Assembly (NCBI RefSeq): GCF_041734735.1
Contig: NC_134883.1
Span: 12,815,310-12,879,309, forward strand
Direction: 5' to 3'
DNA: 64,000 nucleotides
Source of the DNA: Babylonia areolata
Lineage: Eukaryota; Mollusca; Gastropoda; Neogastropoda; Buccinidae
Under the pieces are notes generated by a model. It was not told the DNA's origin and searched no databases. It was given only the letters and a program-made list of their open reading frames with translations. Made by a program: the position numbers and the translations under genes. This document shows, one piece after another, positions 23,501 to 36,000 of the stretch (positions are counted from its first letter, which is position 1; every line of letters begins with the position of its first letter).

Positions 23501-26500
23501 ATGTCTGGGCGAGTGGTTCCTCGAGGTGACATCAGAGTGGTTAACCACCCCTCTTCTGACACAGGGGGTGCCCATAGCCCCACCTACTCTTCAGGTGGCA
23601 CTATTCACAGACGCCTCCTCCATGGGCTGGGGAGCCCACATGGACTCACTCCATGCAGCAGGGACTTGGTCCCCGGAGGAGCGCCTATGCCACATCAATG
23701 TTCTGGAACTGGAGGCAGTTCGCAGGGCTCTCCAGCACTTCATAGCGGAGGCCAAAGGCAAGACCATTCGCTTGTTCACGGACAACACAACAGTCGCTTG
23801 TTACGTGAACAAAGGGGGCGGAGCGCACTCGGCAGACCTCTCTCTGCGGACCGAGGCTCTCCTCCGTTGGTGCCACAGCAGGGGCATTGCACTTTCAGCG
23901 AGACACATAGCAGGGAAAGACAACATTTTGGCAGATGCTCTCAGCAGGTCCAAGAGTGTCATACACACAGAGTGGACCCTGGACAAGGACACCCTGCAAG
24001 GAGTGTGGGAACAGTGGTTCCGTCCGATGGTGGACCTCTTTGCGACAAGGTTCAGCAAGAGACTTCCCACTTACGTCTCTCCAGTCGCCGACCCAGAAGC
24101 ATGGGCAGTGGACGCTCTCTCTCTAGACTGGAGCAGTCTGATTGCCTACGCGTTTCCTCCCTTTCCAATCCTGTCCAAGGTGATACGGAAAGCCAGGTTG
24201 GAACGCCCGCAGATGATCCTCATTGCCCCGAAATGGCCAGCCCAGCCCTGGTTTCCGGTCCTTCAGTCCCTGACACATGTTCCACCACTGGAACTGGAAA
24301 CCAAACCTCATCTGCTGAGGCAGCCTCGTTCGGGCATTCCTCACTCCAATCCTCAGATGCTCCACCTGCACGCGTGGCTGCTGTGCGGGCGGATCTGTCA
24401 GCATCACCATTGAAGTCTTCCACCCCTCGGTCAGCCTCTGTGTCCGCCGCGCTGACCAAGGGGGGTGCCTCCTCCGACCTCCTCTCCATAGTCTCCAAAG
24501 CCAGGAGGGAGGGAACAGAGACTTTGTATGACTTTCGATGGAAGAAATGGCTGAGTTGGTGTACAGCTCAGAACATTCCCCCTACTAACCCTACGAGCAT
24601 GCAGCTGGCCAACTTTTTGGCTCACTGCTCCTCGGTTCTCAACCTGTCTGCTAGTTCTGTGAGAGGGTACAGGTCTGCCATTTGTACCACTATCAAACAG
24701 CTAGGTGGTCCCGCTTTTGAAGCTGATTTCCTGCTCAGAGAAGTGGCTAGGGGCGCCTCTCTGAAGGAAGCTAGGAATCCCAGAAGAGTGCCCCTCTGGG
24801 ACTTGTTCCTGGTGCTGGATTTCATTCGAAAACAGCCCTTTGAGCCATTGGGGACTATTCCTTTTGACCTGCTCACTCTCAAGACCACTTTCCTTCTGTT
24901 GCTGGCCACGGGCCGTCGTAGAAGTGAGATTCATGGTCTTAGTGGTATGCCACAAGATCTAGCATTCCACAGAGATGGTTCCATCACTCTTCGTTTCCTT
25001 CCAGAGTTTCTGGCTAAGAACCAAGACCCCGAGGTCCCTTCCCCCTCTCTGAGGGTCAGACCTTTGTCGGATATTCTGGCACAAGATGATGAAGATAGGC
25101 ATCTCTGCCCCGTTCGGTGCCTCAAATACTATTGCAATAGGTCTCGCCATAGGCGTTCTTCTCAGAGGCGCCTTCTCATCTCCCTCAATGAGAATTACAA
25201 GAAAGATATCGCTGCAGGCACCATTTCCCGCTGGGTTTCCCAAGTCATTCGTAGAGCCTACTCTCATGCACACAAGGATCTCAGCTGTCTTAATCCCAGA
25301 ACACACGAAGTGCGGGCCATAGCTACTTCGGCTGCTTTCCAGCACTCGGTACCACTGCAGCATGTCTTGGAGGCAGCCTTCTGGCGGTCGGAGAATCCCT
25401 TCATCAACTTCTACCTCCGGGATTTCCGTATGACCAGGGCTGACGGTTCCAAGGGGATTTCCTTTGTCGCGGCTAACACTGCCGTCTCAGTTTCAAGGGC
25501 TCCCCATAAGAACCAGTAGGTGTTGCCCTCCTCCATTTGCTTTAAATTCTGCATCAGTTTGACATGGTACAGTATATGACACCAAAAGGAGGAGTTTGTA
25601 TTATACTCCATGTTTGGTGTTTACATATACTTACCATGTCAAACTCGAATGCCCGCCCGTCCGTCCCCGCGTCTCCGCCGTGGTTCTCATGGGGCATTTT
25701 CATTCATGGCCACGGAATGATTCAGCGCTTATAGCTGTTAGAGGCGTTTGATTGGCTAAGAGCGGGCCAGACTAAGAGGGGCGTCTTTTCACTGTTAGCC
25801 GCGCGAAATTTGGCCAAACAGAGCAAACCATAGGCCTAGTTTGCATCAGTTTGACATGGTAAGTATATGTAAACACCAAACATGGAGTATAATACAAACT
25901 CCTCCTTTATGTCAGGAACGCTATAACATTCCATCGTCTGGAGTGAGTTAATTGGGCCATATCCAGTGTGTATGACCAAGGTGTTGTACCTGCACAGGTT
26001 TGCCACCAACACCTGTGGAGCTGATCATCAGACCTTACCAGGACGGCTGCAGCCCAGGCCTCTACTTCAACAAGGTCAGCCTCTTTTGGTTTTTAAACAT
26101 TAGAGGAGGGGTTTTAAAGTAGAGACATTTTAAACACAGAGAGCAGCAACAAGCCAAAGTTTAAGGTGTGTTCAGTGAGCAACAGATGCACACTTTGAAC
26201 ACATAACAACCTCTATCTTTGTCTGTTCTTTGAGGCTGAAATTGGGTTCAAGATTCAGGGTTCATACAGGTTTAAATTTTTGTTTTGTCTGGTTTGGTTT
26301 TTTGGGGGGGCGTGGAGGTGGGGTTGTTTGTTTTTTTGTATTTTTGCTGTCCTGTTATCTGGCTTGTTTTAGTGGCATAAATTGCTGCTCTTTCTGAGTC
26401 TGCCATACACAGCCACGCCAGGCTTCATCTGTCAAAGTCCCACAGTGTCGGCCACACACAGGGAACTGTCAGTGTCAGGTCACCAGGAAGCCACACACCA

Positions 26501-26682
26501 GAGGAGACCCTGCACTGCTGCTGAGTAGTTTCAGTGGTGTAAAGTGGTGCCTGTTCTGATTAAACATATTCAGGACACTAGCTTCTAAGCCCCCTCCTGA
26601 CGACGGTAATAGCTCAGCCATTAAATTTTTTAGGGGATTGTAAAAGATGGCATGCCATTCTAACTCCTTAAAAATATGTATT

Positions 26683-26766
<84 letters not shown>

Positions 26767-29700
26767 ATAGAGAGAGAAAGTAGATTTTAAAAAAAGACCC
26801 AGGTTTGTGAAAGTTTTTGAATCCGGGCTTTTTTGTCAATGACTGATAATGCAAAATGTTCCACCTCACTGCAGATTGAATACAAGTAGTAAAAAGAAAT
26901 TTTAGCTCCAAAAATGGAGATTCTCAGTCTGTGTAGCAGAATCTGATTCATTCAAGGGGCCATCACGGGCAGTCCTGACATGGCCCTGTGTGGTCGTCTT
27001 GACTGTCAAAAACAACATCACGTCATGTCTGTGCGGGGGGGCATTGCAGAAACTGGTGGCACCACTACAGGACATCCTCAGGGTGGACATCCAAGAGAGC
27101 GAGAGCAGCCGCGCAGACCAGAAGTGCACCTTGTTTCTGGAGTTCCGCAATCTGCCGCCGCTGGTGAGTCAGAACAGTTGAAAGGCCGTGATTTTTTCCC
27201 CCCTGTGATGAGTAGGAATCAGCAGGAAGTCAGTAATGCTGTCTCATTACAGAACAAGACATGCCCACATCATGGAAAAACACAGGCACTTTACTTTATG
27301 TGGTGTGTGTGTGTGTGTGTGAGACTAGAAAACATCTTGTCTGTGTAATTAGGAAAGACGTAATCCATGTGACAAGGAAATGTCTTTTGTTCATTAACAT
27401 TTTGACAGCTGCTTACGAGAGTCTGCTCATCAGTGAAGGGCTGATGACCAACTGAGATAAGATACGAGGTTACAGGTCAAGATGGCAGTCATTGTTCTTT
27501 CTTTGTGACTCCTTCCTCCTAGGATTGCTTCAGTGACACCACTTAAAAGAACTCAGGAAGTAGTTCTTTGTCACTCAAAATCATACCGCATTGATGTCAT
27601 TTCAGTGACACCACTTAAAAGAACTCAGGAAGTAGTTCCTTGTCACTCAAATCATACCGCATTGATGTCATTTCAGTGACACCACTTAAAAGAACTCAGG
27701 AAGTAGTTCCTTGTCGCTCAGATCATACCGCATTGATTTCATTTCAGTGACACCACTTAAAAGAACTCAGGAAGTAGTTCTCTGTCACTCAAAATCATAC
27801 CGCACTGATTTCATTTCAGTGACACCACTTAACCCTTTCGCTGCCAGGAAAATAAAATTTAAGTGAAATCTATTTGCCAGGGTTTTTTCACAAAAAACAG
27901 GTATAAATTTTTTTAAAATTCTGTGCTCTTTGTTATTGGAGAAAGACCCATCGAAGTATATATTTTCTGAAAGGTAAATGAATAAAGAACACAAAACACA
28001 TGATGTTTTCCCATTTTATATATTTTTAGTGACATGCTGTTGTTTTGAAATCAGTGTTTTGTTTTTTGTCACATTTTCAACTTGTTCATTACTAACATTA
28101 GTCAGTAATTTGCACTAAAATATCATATTTTCTGGACAAATGGATATCTGCATACACAAAATCATACTAGAACAGCCACAATAAAAAAAAAATTAAAAAG
28201 AGATAGATATACAATGCATTGTGACTTCTCCAAGTGATGATGTGGATGAGAGGCCACGCCCCCTCAGTCTCCACCCCCCTCCTCTTCACCCCTCTCACAG
28301 GGTCACTATATCCAGTTCTCATCAGACCGCGTCGGCTGAGTGCCAAGAAAATCGCTCACACTGCCCTGCTAATAATTCAGTCACTTTCTGTTGTCTGCTA
28401 AGGTTTACACAGCCAGCATCACTCACTGATAGTCGTATCTTGGCCACTCTCTTGATTGCTCCCTTTATTTTCTATCAAATCGTCCTATAAATGTTCATCA
28501 CTGTCTTCTTCGAGTTTACGCTTCAATTCTTTCTGAGCATCAGCAAAAGAAAGCAATCTTAGTTGATTTAGTTCGCTATGATCGCATGTCTTGAGCACGG
28601 CGTCAGTCCGACATTTTGTTGAGCAAGTGAGGAGAGGAGCCAGGCAAACACTGGGACAGTAACCCAACTAAAATATTCAAATAAAGAACTGCCTCATGAC
28701 GTAGATGGGGTTTCTAGCTATGAATAGAATCCAGAAAGATTCCCCAAACTAAAACTACCAGCATTTTTGTCAACGAACTGAACGCAAAGCAGGGAAAAGT
28801 CGGAATATTTCGATGACGAGTTATCTCATCATTGTGGCAGCGAAGCGTACATGCTTGCCATGATGAGTTATCTCGTCATATAGGCAGCCTAGGGGTTAAA
28901 AGAACTCAGGAAGTAGTTTGTCGCTCAAAATCATACTGCACTGGTGTCATTTCAATGACACCACTTAAAAGAACTCAAGAAGTAGTTCTTTGTCGCTCAA
29001 AATCATGCCGCACTTACGTCATTTCAGTGACACCACTTAAAAGAACTCAAGAAGTAGTTCTTTGTCGCTCAAAATCATACTGCACTGATGTCATTTTGTC
29101 AAGGTTCAGGTATCAAGGGGTTATGCTCTGCTGCATTCTGGTGATGTAAATAAAACAGTGGGTCATGTCACATGTTTGAACGCAGTTCCTCCTGATGGCC
29201 AGCAGGGAGTTCGCCGAATCGTTTGTCTCTCTGCTGGACCTGTATTGTCGGCTGAAGGTCAACTACCACATCAGCCCCAGAGACGACGATCAATGGGCAC
29301 CCACTCTACGAGTTCTCAACATGCTGCGCAGTTACGGCCCCATGCCGTGAGTTATGTGTGTGTGTGCGCATGTGACAGTAGTTGTTGGCATGGTTAGGGA
29401 TACTCATGACGGGTTTTCCTTTTCTTTCATTCGTTCTTTCTTTCTTTCTTTCTTCACTTGTTTGGCTGTAACTCCCACATTCACTCGCTTGTACAAGTGG
29501 GCTTTTATGTGTGTAAGTATTTTAATCCTGCCACTATGGTTTGATTTAGGGGGGGGTGCATGCTGGGGTATGTTCAAGTTGCTGTGTTTCCATAACTTGC
29601 CAAATGCTGGATTCTGAGATCTGAATTAATGTGCATATTTGATATCCTGCACAGTGTGTACAAGTGAAGGGCAGGAAGGCACTATTAGCCATAGTTACTT

Positions 29701-31318
29701 TCAATTTTCTCCCCTTAGGCAGAGTAGTATTTTGCACATGACAGGAATTAGACCCCTAGCAGAGTCTGCACCAGTGAATAATTCCCATTTTAAAGTCAGT
29801 GTTAACTCTCTCCATACGAACGGCGAAAGAGACGACGTTAACAGCGTTTCACCCCAATTACCATCATCAAAATATTGCAAGCGGAAGGCTCTTATACTGA
29901 AGACGTGAATGTTGACTAAGAATACCACAATTCTGACAACGGAAGCTAAAGGTTGGGTCATTCAGACACCCACTGGACATCCGAGGGGTCTGTGTAGAGG
30001 AGAAGAGAGGACTGGCCGTACTGAGTGAGTTAATGTGGTTCACGACAAAGTGAAGGATCACCTGAGGCAACCTGTTTTAGTTTATGTGAAAGGCTGGCTG
30101 CTCTGTTGCTCAGCTAACCCACTTCTTTTTTATTTTGATTGGTTTTAAATATTCTGTGTCTTTTGTTGAGGTATTGTTTGGGGGACGGTGGTGAAATTGA
30201 TTTTAAGTATTGTGATTTCAGATGTCTGTTAATTGGGCATTGTGATGTGTGTGAACGATTCTAGATATTGGGTTGGTTTTTAAGTATTGTAATATTGTTT
30301 AAAGTATCGTAGTGTTAGTGTTAAGTATTGTAATGTATATGAAACGTGCATTATGTAGGTATTGTGAAGAACGGTATATATGATCAGCTAGATGCTGTAT
30401 GCAGGGATCCTTGGGTGTGTCTGAACATAGATTAGTGCTTGGTTGTGTGTTTGTGCATGGTTATGAATGTTGGATTTTTCATTTCATTGTTTAGATGCAT
30501 GGTTTACTTGTCATTTCTTTGTACATTGTACAGCACAATTGAGCATGTTTTACATGAAAAGGCGCTATGTAAATTGGATTGTTAGTAGTAGATGTAGAAG
30601 TAGTATTGTTAGTAGTAGTTGTTGAAGTAGTAGTAGTCATAGAAGTAATATTGTTAGTTGTAGAAGTAGTAGTAGTAGTAGTAGTGTTATTGTTGTTTGT
30701 TGTTGTTCTTCTTCTGATTATTATCATTATTATTGTCATTATTATTAGTATTATGATTGTTGTTGTTATTATTATTATTATTACAATCATTATTATTATC
30801 ATTACTATTGTTATTTGTGTCTTCTCCCCCCCTCACATTATTATCATTCGTAGCGTCTTCTGACCCTGACCTTGCAGAGAAGAGGTGGCCAGAGACCACC
30901 TCCAGAAGAGAAGAGCAGAAGATCGACAGACCTCTGATGTACCCCACTACATGATCTACCAGGACTGTGAGCAGTTTGGCTTGCTGCACTTGCTGGGCGT
31001 GGTCGATCACTTCATCGGCTACGACATCCGCTTCAAGCCAGCAGCGGAGAGTGAGAGTGGCTTTACTTTCACCTTGTGTGAACCAGAGCGAAGCGAGGCT
31101 GTGTTTGAAACGACTGACCCGAAACGTCTGGCTTTCCACGTCAGCGAGTTGATGCTTGGCCAGCGTGTCATACCCAGAGGTAAGAAGGGATCAGTGAGTG
31201 TTTTTTTGGCAAGTGTTTTTAAACATGTCTTTTTTCGTGTTCAGGGTAGCGATCGTTGGTGGTATCTGTTTGGAGTATGTGACTGGTAGTTTTATGTAAA
31301 ACAGTTAATTTGATATGC

Positions 31319-31369
<51 letters not shown>

Positions 31370-32998
31370 TCATACAAACAAACCAACAGTCACTCTTTAA
31401 TGTTTTCATTAACAAATGCATTTGACATTTTTGGAGTATCACTTTCAAAGTCAACTTATTTTAAGTGTATTTGCCATTTCCAATCTCATGAGTTCCCTCC
31501 AACAGCGGAATCTGTACAAATTCACTGATGCATGTTTTTTTTCTGCTCTTTTCACAGAGGGAGAATTGTGCGGCGCAATGTATTTCTTGACAGACGAGAA
31601 CTCAGACTATCGATACTACACTGAATTACCAAATGAACACGAGTTACACAGAAGAAAGGCGGAGACTACAAGCGACGTTCCCAGGCTGTACAGAGAGCAT
31701 GAAGTCACTGTATCGGATGATGATCACATTGGTAAGACAATAAAGATAATAATAATATGATAACAGTACATTTAGGTAAGTGCCCTTGAAATCGAAAGAA
31801 GCCATAAGTGTGTCTGTTGGGAGCCCTGACAATTCGCTGTGTCCAGTTGCAGAATTGTGTTTTTCTATTGGACACACAATGGCAGAAACGGTAAAACGTG
31901 GGACTTCAGATCCAGTGGTCAGGGTTCGATTCCCTGTTTCAGCCTGGTGTTTTGTCCTTGGGGGAGGGCACTTTACTCCAATTTCCCTCACTCCACCCAG
32001 GTGTGAATGGGTACCTGACTTGGTTAGGGAATGTTGAAATGGCGGAAGGAGAGGATTGGGCCCTGCCTTCCTATGCCGAGCTATTCGTATTCGTATTTCT
32101 TTTTATCACAACAGATTTCTCTGTGTGAAATTCAGGCTGCTCTCCCCTAGGGAGAGCGCATCACTACACCACAGCGCCACCCAGTTTTTTGTATTTTTTC
32201 CTGCGTGCAGTTTTATTTGTTTTCCCTATCGAAGTGGATTTTTCTACAGAATTTTGCCAGGAACAACCCTTTTGTTGCTGTGGGTTCTTTTACATGCGCT
32301 AAGTGCATGCTGCACACAGGACTTCGGTTTATCATCTCATCCAAATGACTAGCGTCCAGACCACCACTCAAGGTCTAGTTGAGGGGGAGAAAATATCGGC
32401 AGCTGAGCCGTGATTCGAATCAGTGCGCACAGATTCTCTCGCTTCCTAGGCGGACGCGTTACCTCAAGGCCATCACTCCACATCAATAACAGTGGATATA
32501 TGAGTTCACTATCCTGATTGCCATAATAGGCTGTGGGATGTTTAACTTTTTGAAATGTTTCTTTCTTCCCTGAGACAGCTTCTATACCATTGGCTGTTGC
32601 CCAAGTTTTATTTATCAGCAACACCCAGTTGCTTCCCTTGGACTGAGCATGGATATTTCTGTTCTGTTGAGGGCATGTTCAGTTTTGCTTTCTCAGTCAG
32701 TTGTATTTTCATATTCTCACTTGGTGCTTTGGGCTTGTTGGCTTTTGCCTCTGCGTTGTTGTTTGCCAGTGTTTTCCAGGGGGCTGGGCGTGTTTTTGAT
32801 GATGATGATGTATGTGGTTTTTTTTGTATGTGAAGTTTGGCTTTGACTGCACACTCACTGTCAGGGTCAATTATCTCCCTTTCCTTTTTTTTTTTTTTTA
32901 ATTTTTTTTTTTTAGGATGGGGCCTCTGTTGCATGCAGACAACGAGGCACTCTATATTTCATGTTTTTTCTTTTCTTTATTCTTTTCCTTTTCTCTTT

Positions 32999-33038
<40 letters not shown>

Positions 33039-36000
33039 GTGGGGGGGAAGGGGAGGTGTGGAGGGGGTGGGCTTCATGCTGCTTTTCTTCATTGGCAAAA
33101 AAAAAAAAAATCAACGTGAGTTCCAAAGTATGTCTGTTTTGCTATGAATGGACATTATTTGGAAAACTTTCATATTTGAAATGTTACAGTACTGTCTGGG
33201 TCAGGGTTTTTCTTGACCTGGTGTGAATTCCTTAGTGCTCGTAATGTATAAACTGTTCCTTTCTCACTTATTCCACTATCATAAAGTGCAATTATTAACA
33301 TGTGTGTACATGAGTGTATTCGTGCATGAACGTGAGTGTGTGTGTTTGGTGTTTGAATGAGTATTAGTGCATGTGCAAATGAAACCAAGAGAAATTATCT
33401 ACCCAAGAACTATATTAAGAACTATATCATTTTTGTCAACACATTTGCCCCTATCGATAACAACAGCAACAATAAATGACAACCTTAATGAGACAGCAGT
33501 GACATTGACCACAACAACGATAATTTCCAGCCATCACCACCACTTCCACGCTGTGGGTTAACTCTCTCCATACGAACGGCGAAAGAAACAACGTTAACAG
33601 CATTTCACCCCAATTACCATCATCAAAATATTGCAAGCGGAAGGCTCTTATACTGAAGAGGTGAATGTTGACAAAGAATACCACAATTCTGACGATGGAA
33701 GCTAAATGTTGGGTCATTCAGACACCCACTGGACATCCGAGGGGTCTGTGTAGAGGAGAAGAGAGGACTGGCCATACTGAGTGAGTTAAGTTGATATAGA
33801 GCTCTGTGTGTATGATGTTGTTTCAGCCAAGGGGCAGTTCAGTGAAGTGTACCGCATCACGCAGATGGAGCAAGAGCGCAAGGCCATCCTCAAGAAAGTG
33901 ACCAGCACAGATCCTGCTGTCCAGGAGGTCAGTACCAACCACAACAGTACTGACCCTAATAATAGTAGTAATTAAATGATAATAATGATAAGGGCGCTAT
34001 ATAAATGTACATTATTATTATTATTGTTGTTGATGATGATGATAATAATAATGATAACAATAATGATAAACACAATAATAATAATAATGATAATAAACAG
34101 GTGCAACAGCCAAGTGGTTGAAGCATTGGGTTTTCAGTATAAGGTCAAGTCCTGGTCATGGGTACCTGTTGGGTGAAGGTTTGGAGATTTTACCAATCTC
34201 CCAGATCAACAGATGTGCACACCCGCCAGTTCCGGAACCCCCGTCATGTGCATACATACACATGCAGAGGGTCAGATCCACCCGTTAAGGACCCTGTAGT
34301 CCATGGTGGACTTCACTGGGTTATGGAAACAAGAACATGCCTAGTTTGCATACCCCCTAAAACGGAGTATGGCTACCTACATGGCGGGGTAAAAATGATC
34401 ATGCACGTATAAGCCTACTCATACATACGAGTGAACATGCGAGTTGAAGCTCTGAAACACAGAAGAACAAGATTATAACAATGATATTTACAATAGTAAT
34501 AATAATAATTATTATAGTAATGATGATAACAACAACAATGATAATAACAATAATGAAGTACTAACATAATTCATGAATTTGATATCATTGATCTAGATGT
34601 ACATTTGTTTAGCTTTCTCTCTTGTACAGAGCTGGCAAAAATGTATGTTTGAAATGATACCTTCATTCAGAATTTCTCATTGCTCAGTGTACTTTGCTGA
34701 CTACACTCAGGACAGCATTTTGACAGATTTTTAACTGATTCAGGACAACATTTCCACAAAATCTTAACTGATTCATGACAGCATTTCCACAGTTTTTCAC
34801 TGATTCAGGACAGCTTTTCGACAGATTTTTAACTGATTTTTAACTCCTTTTGTCAGAACAACGATTTGCATGACAAAATTTTAGCCTTTCGGTGACTTGG
34901 AGAAAAAGGAAAAGAAGACACACATGTGCATGCGTTCCTTGCTAAAAAAATAGCCAGGGAACTCCCGATGAAAATTTGATGAAAGCAGGCCTGCACACCC
35001 TCCCTAATGATAATTTCTTCAACCTTTCTTCATGTGTATTTGACTGTGCTTTCATATCTGTGAAACTGCATGTTTGGTGCATATCTGTTATGCATGTGTG
35101 GGTGTATGTGTGAATGTGTGTCTTCATGTTTTACATTTATTTGCTTATTTATCATCATTGTTGTCTTATTTATTTATTTATTTATTATTATTATTATTAT
35201 TACCTTTTTTATACTATAATTATTATTTATATATTTATTTATTTATTTATGTACGCTTATCTATTATTCATTCACCTTTTTTTTTCTCAAGGCCTGACTA
35301 AGCGCGTTGGGTTACGCTGCTGGTCAGGCATCTGCTTGGCAGATGTGGTGTAGCGTATATGGATTTGTCCGAACGCAGTGACGCCTCCTTGAGCTACTGA
35401 AACTGAAACTGAAACTTTCTTCAGGCCCACCGAAAGGGGGCGGAGCGACTGACCAAGCTGCGAGAGGGCTGCCGCTTGTTCATCAGGGTGTACGGCACCC
35501 TGTGGTCGTCTCCCCTTCGCGTCATTCTGGAGAGCATGCCGCAGGGCAAGGGCACCTTACTCTGTCGTCTCAGGGACACGAGTGCTCCGCCCTTCACATG
35601 GCCACACGTCAGCTCAGTGCTGAGGCAGCTTGCGTCCTGCCTGGATTACCTGGTGGGTGGTTTTAGTCATGGGCTTGTGGTTGTTGTTATTTTTTTTTTT
35701 TTTTTTACAGCAAATTAATAGCTTATTATTGGTTTCTCCAATGCAACGGGAAATCTTTTACAGCTCAGTCTTTTGCGAAGGACTATGACTCTCAAAGTAG
35801 GAGGCAAAATTGCACTGGCTCTTAGTGCTGCAGCCTTGGGGATTAGTTGGCCTTTGGGAACCATTCCAACGCCGACTGTCCTAAAACCCTCTTGGCCAAG
35901 AGAGTGGGGATGTAACTTGGGCAAGACACTCTCCACTATAATCAAATATTAACCTAAATAGTCGAGACAGCAGTTGCCTCCTCTGCTGTTCTGATGGTCA

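Larger units (their letters stand above)
19591..25912 (+). mobile_element. DIRS-type tyrosine-recombinase retroelement, whole-looking
   Basis: A DIRS-order element in the sense orientation within JAK intron 3. It has inverted (not direct) terminal repeats, an internal complementary region, a gag-like ORF, an overlapping RT/RNase H/methyltransferase ORF and a tyrosine-recombinase ORF. All parts are present and the long frames are open, so it looks whole and geologically recent. Mobility cannot be judged from sequence alone. There are no LTRs, and no clear target duplication is seen, as expected for this order. Confidence 0.92.

Noticed and set aside
19591-25912. LTR retrotransposon or retrovirus-like provirus
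   Set aside because: The terminal repeats are inverted, there is no protease or integrase, and a tyrosine recombinase is present. It is DIRS.
27000-27049. Extension of JAK exon 5 upstream in the open frame (TVKNNITSCLCGGALQ)
   Set aside because: It does not resemble the FERM F3 sequence, and exon 4 joins in phase at 27050.
30491-30863. Val/Ile-rich and Asn/Thr-rich frames
   Set aside because: They come from a TAG/TTA/ATT trinucleotide microsatellite in JAK intron 6.
31780-32352. Overlapping 85-98 codon frames as small genes
   Set aside because: They fall entirely within SINE-4 and SINE-3 copies.
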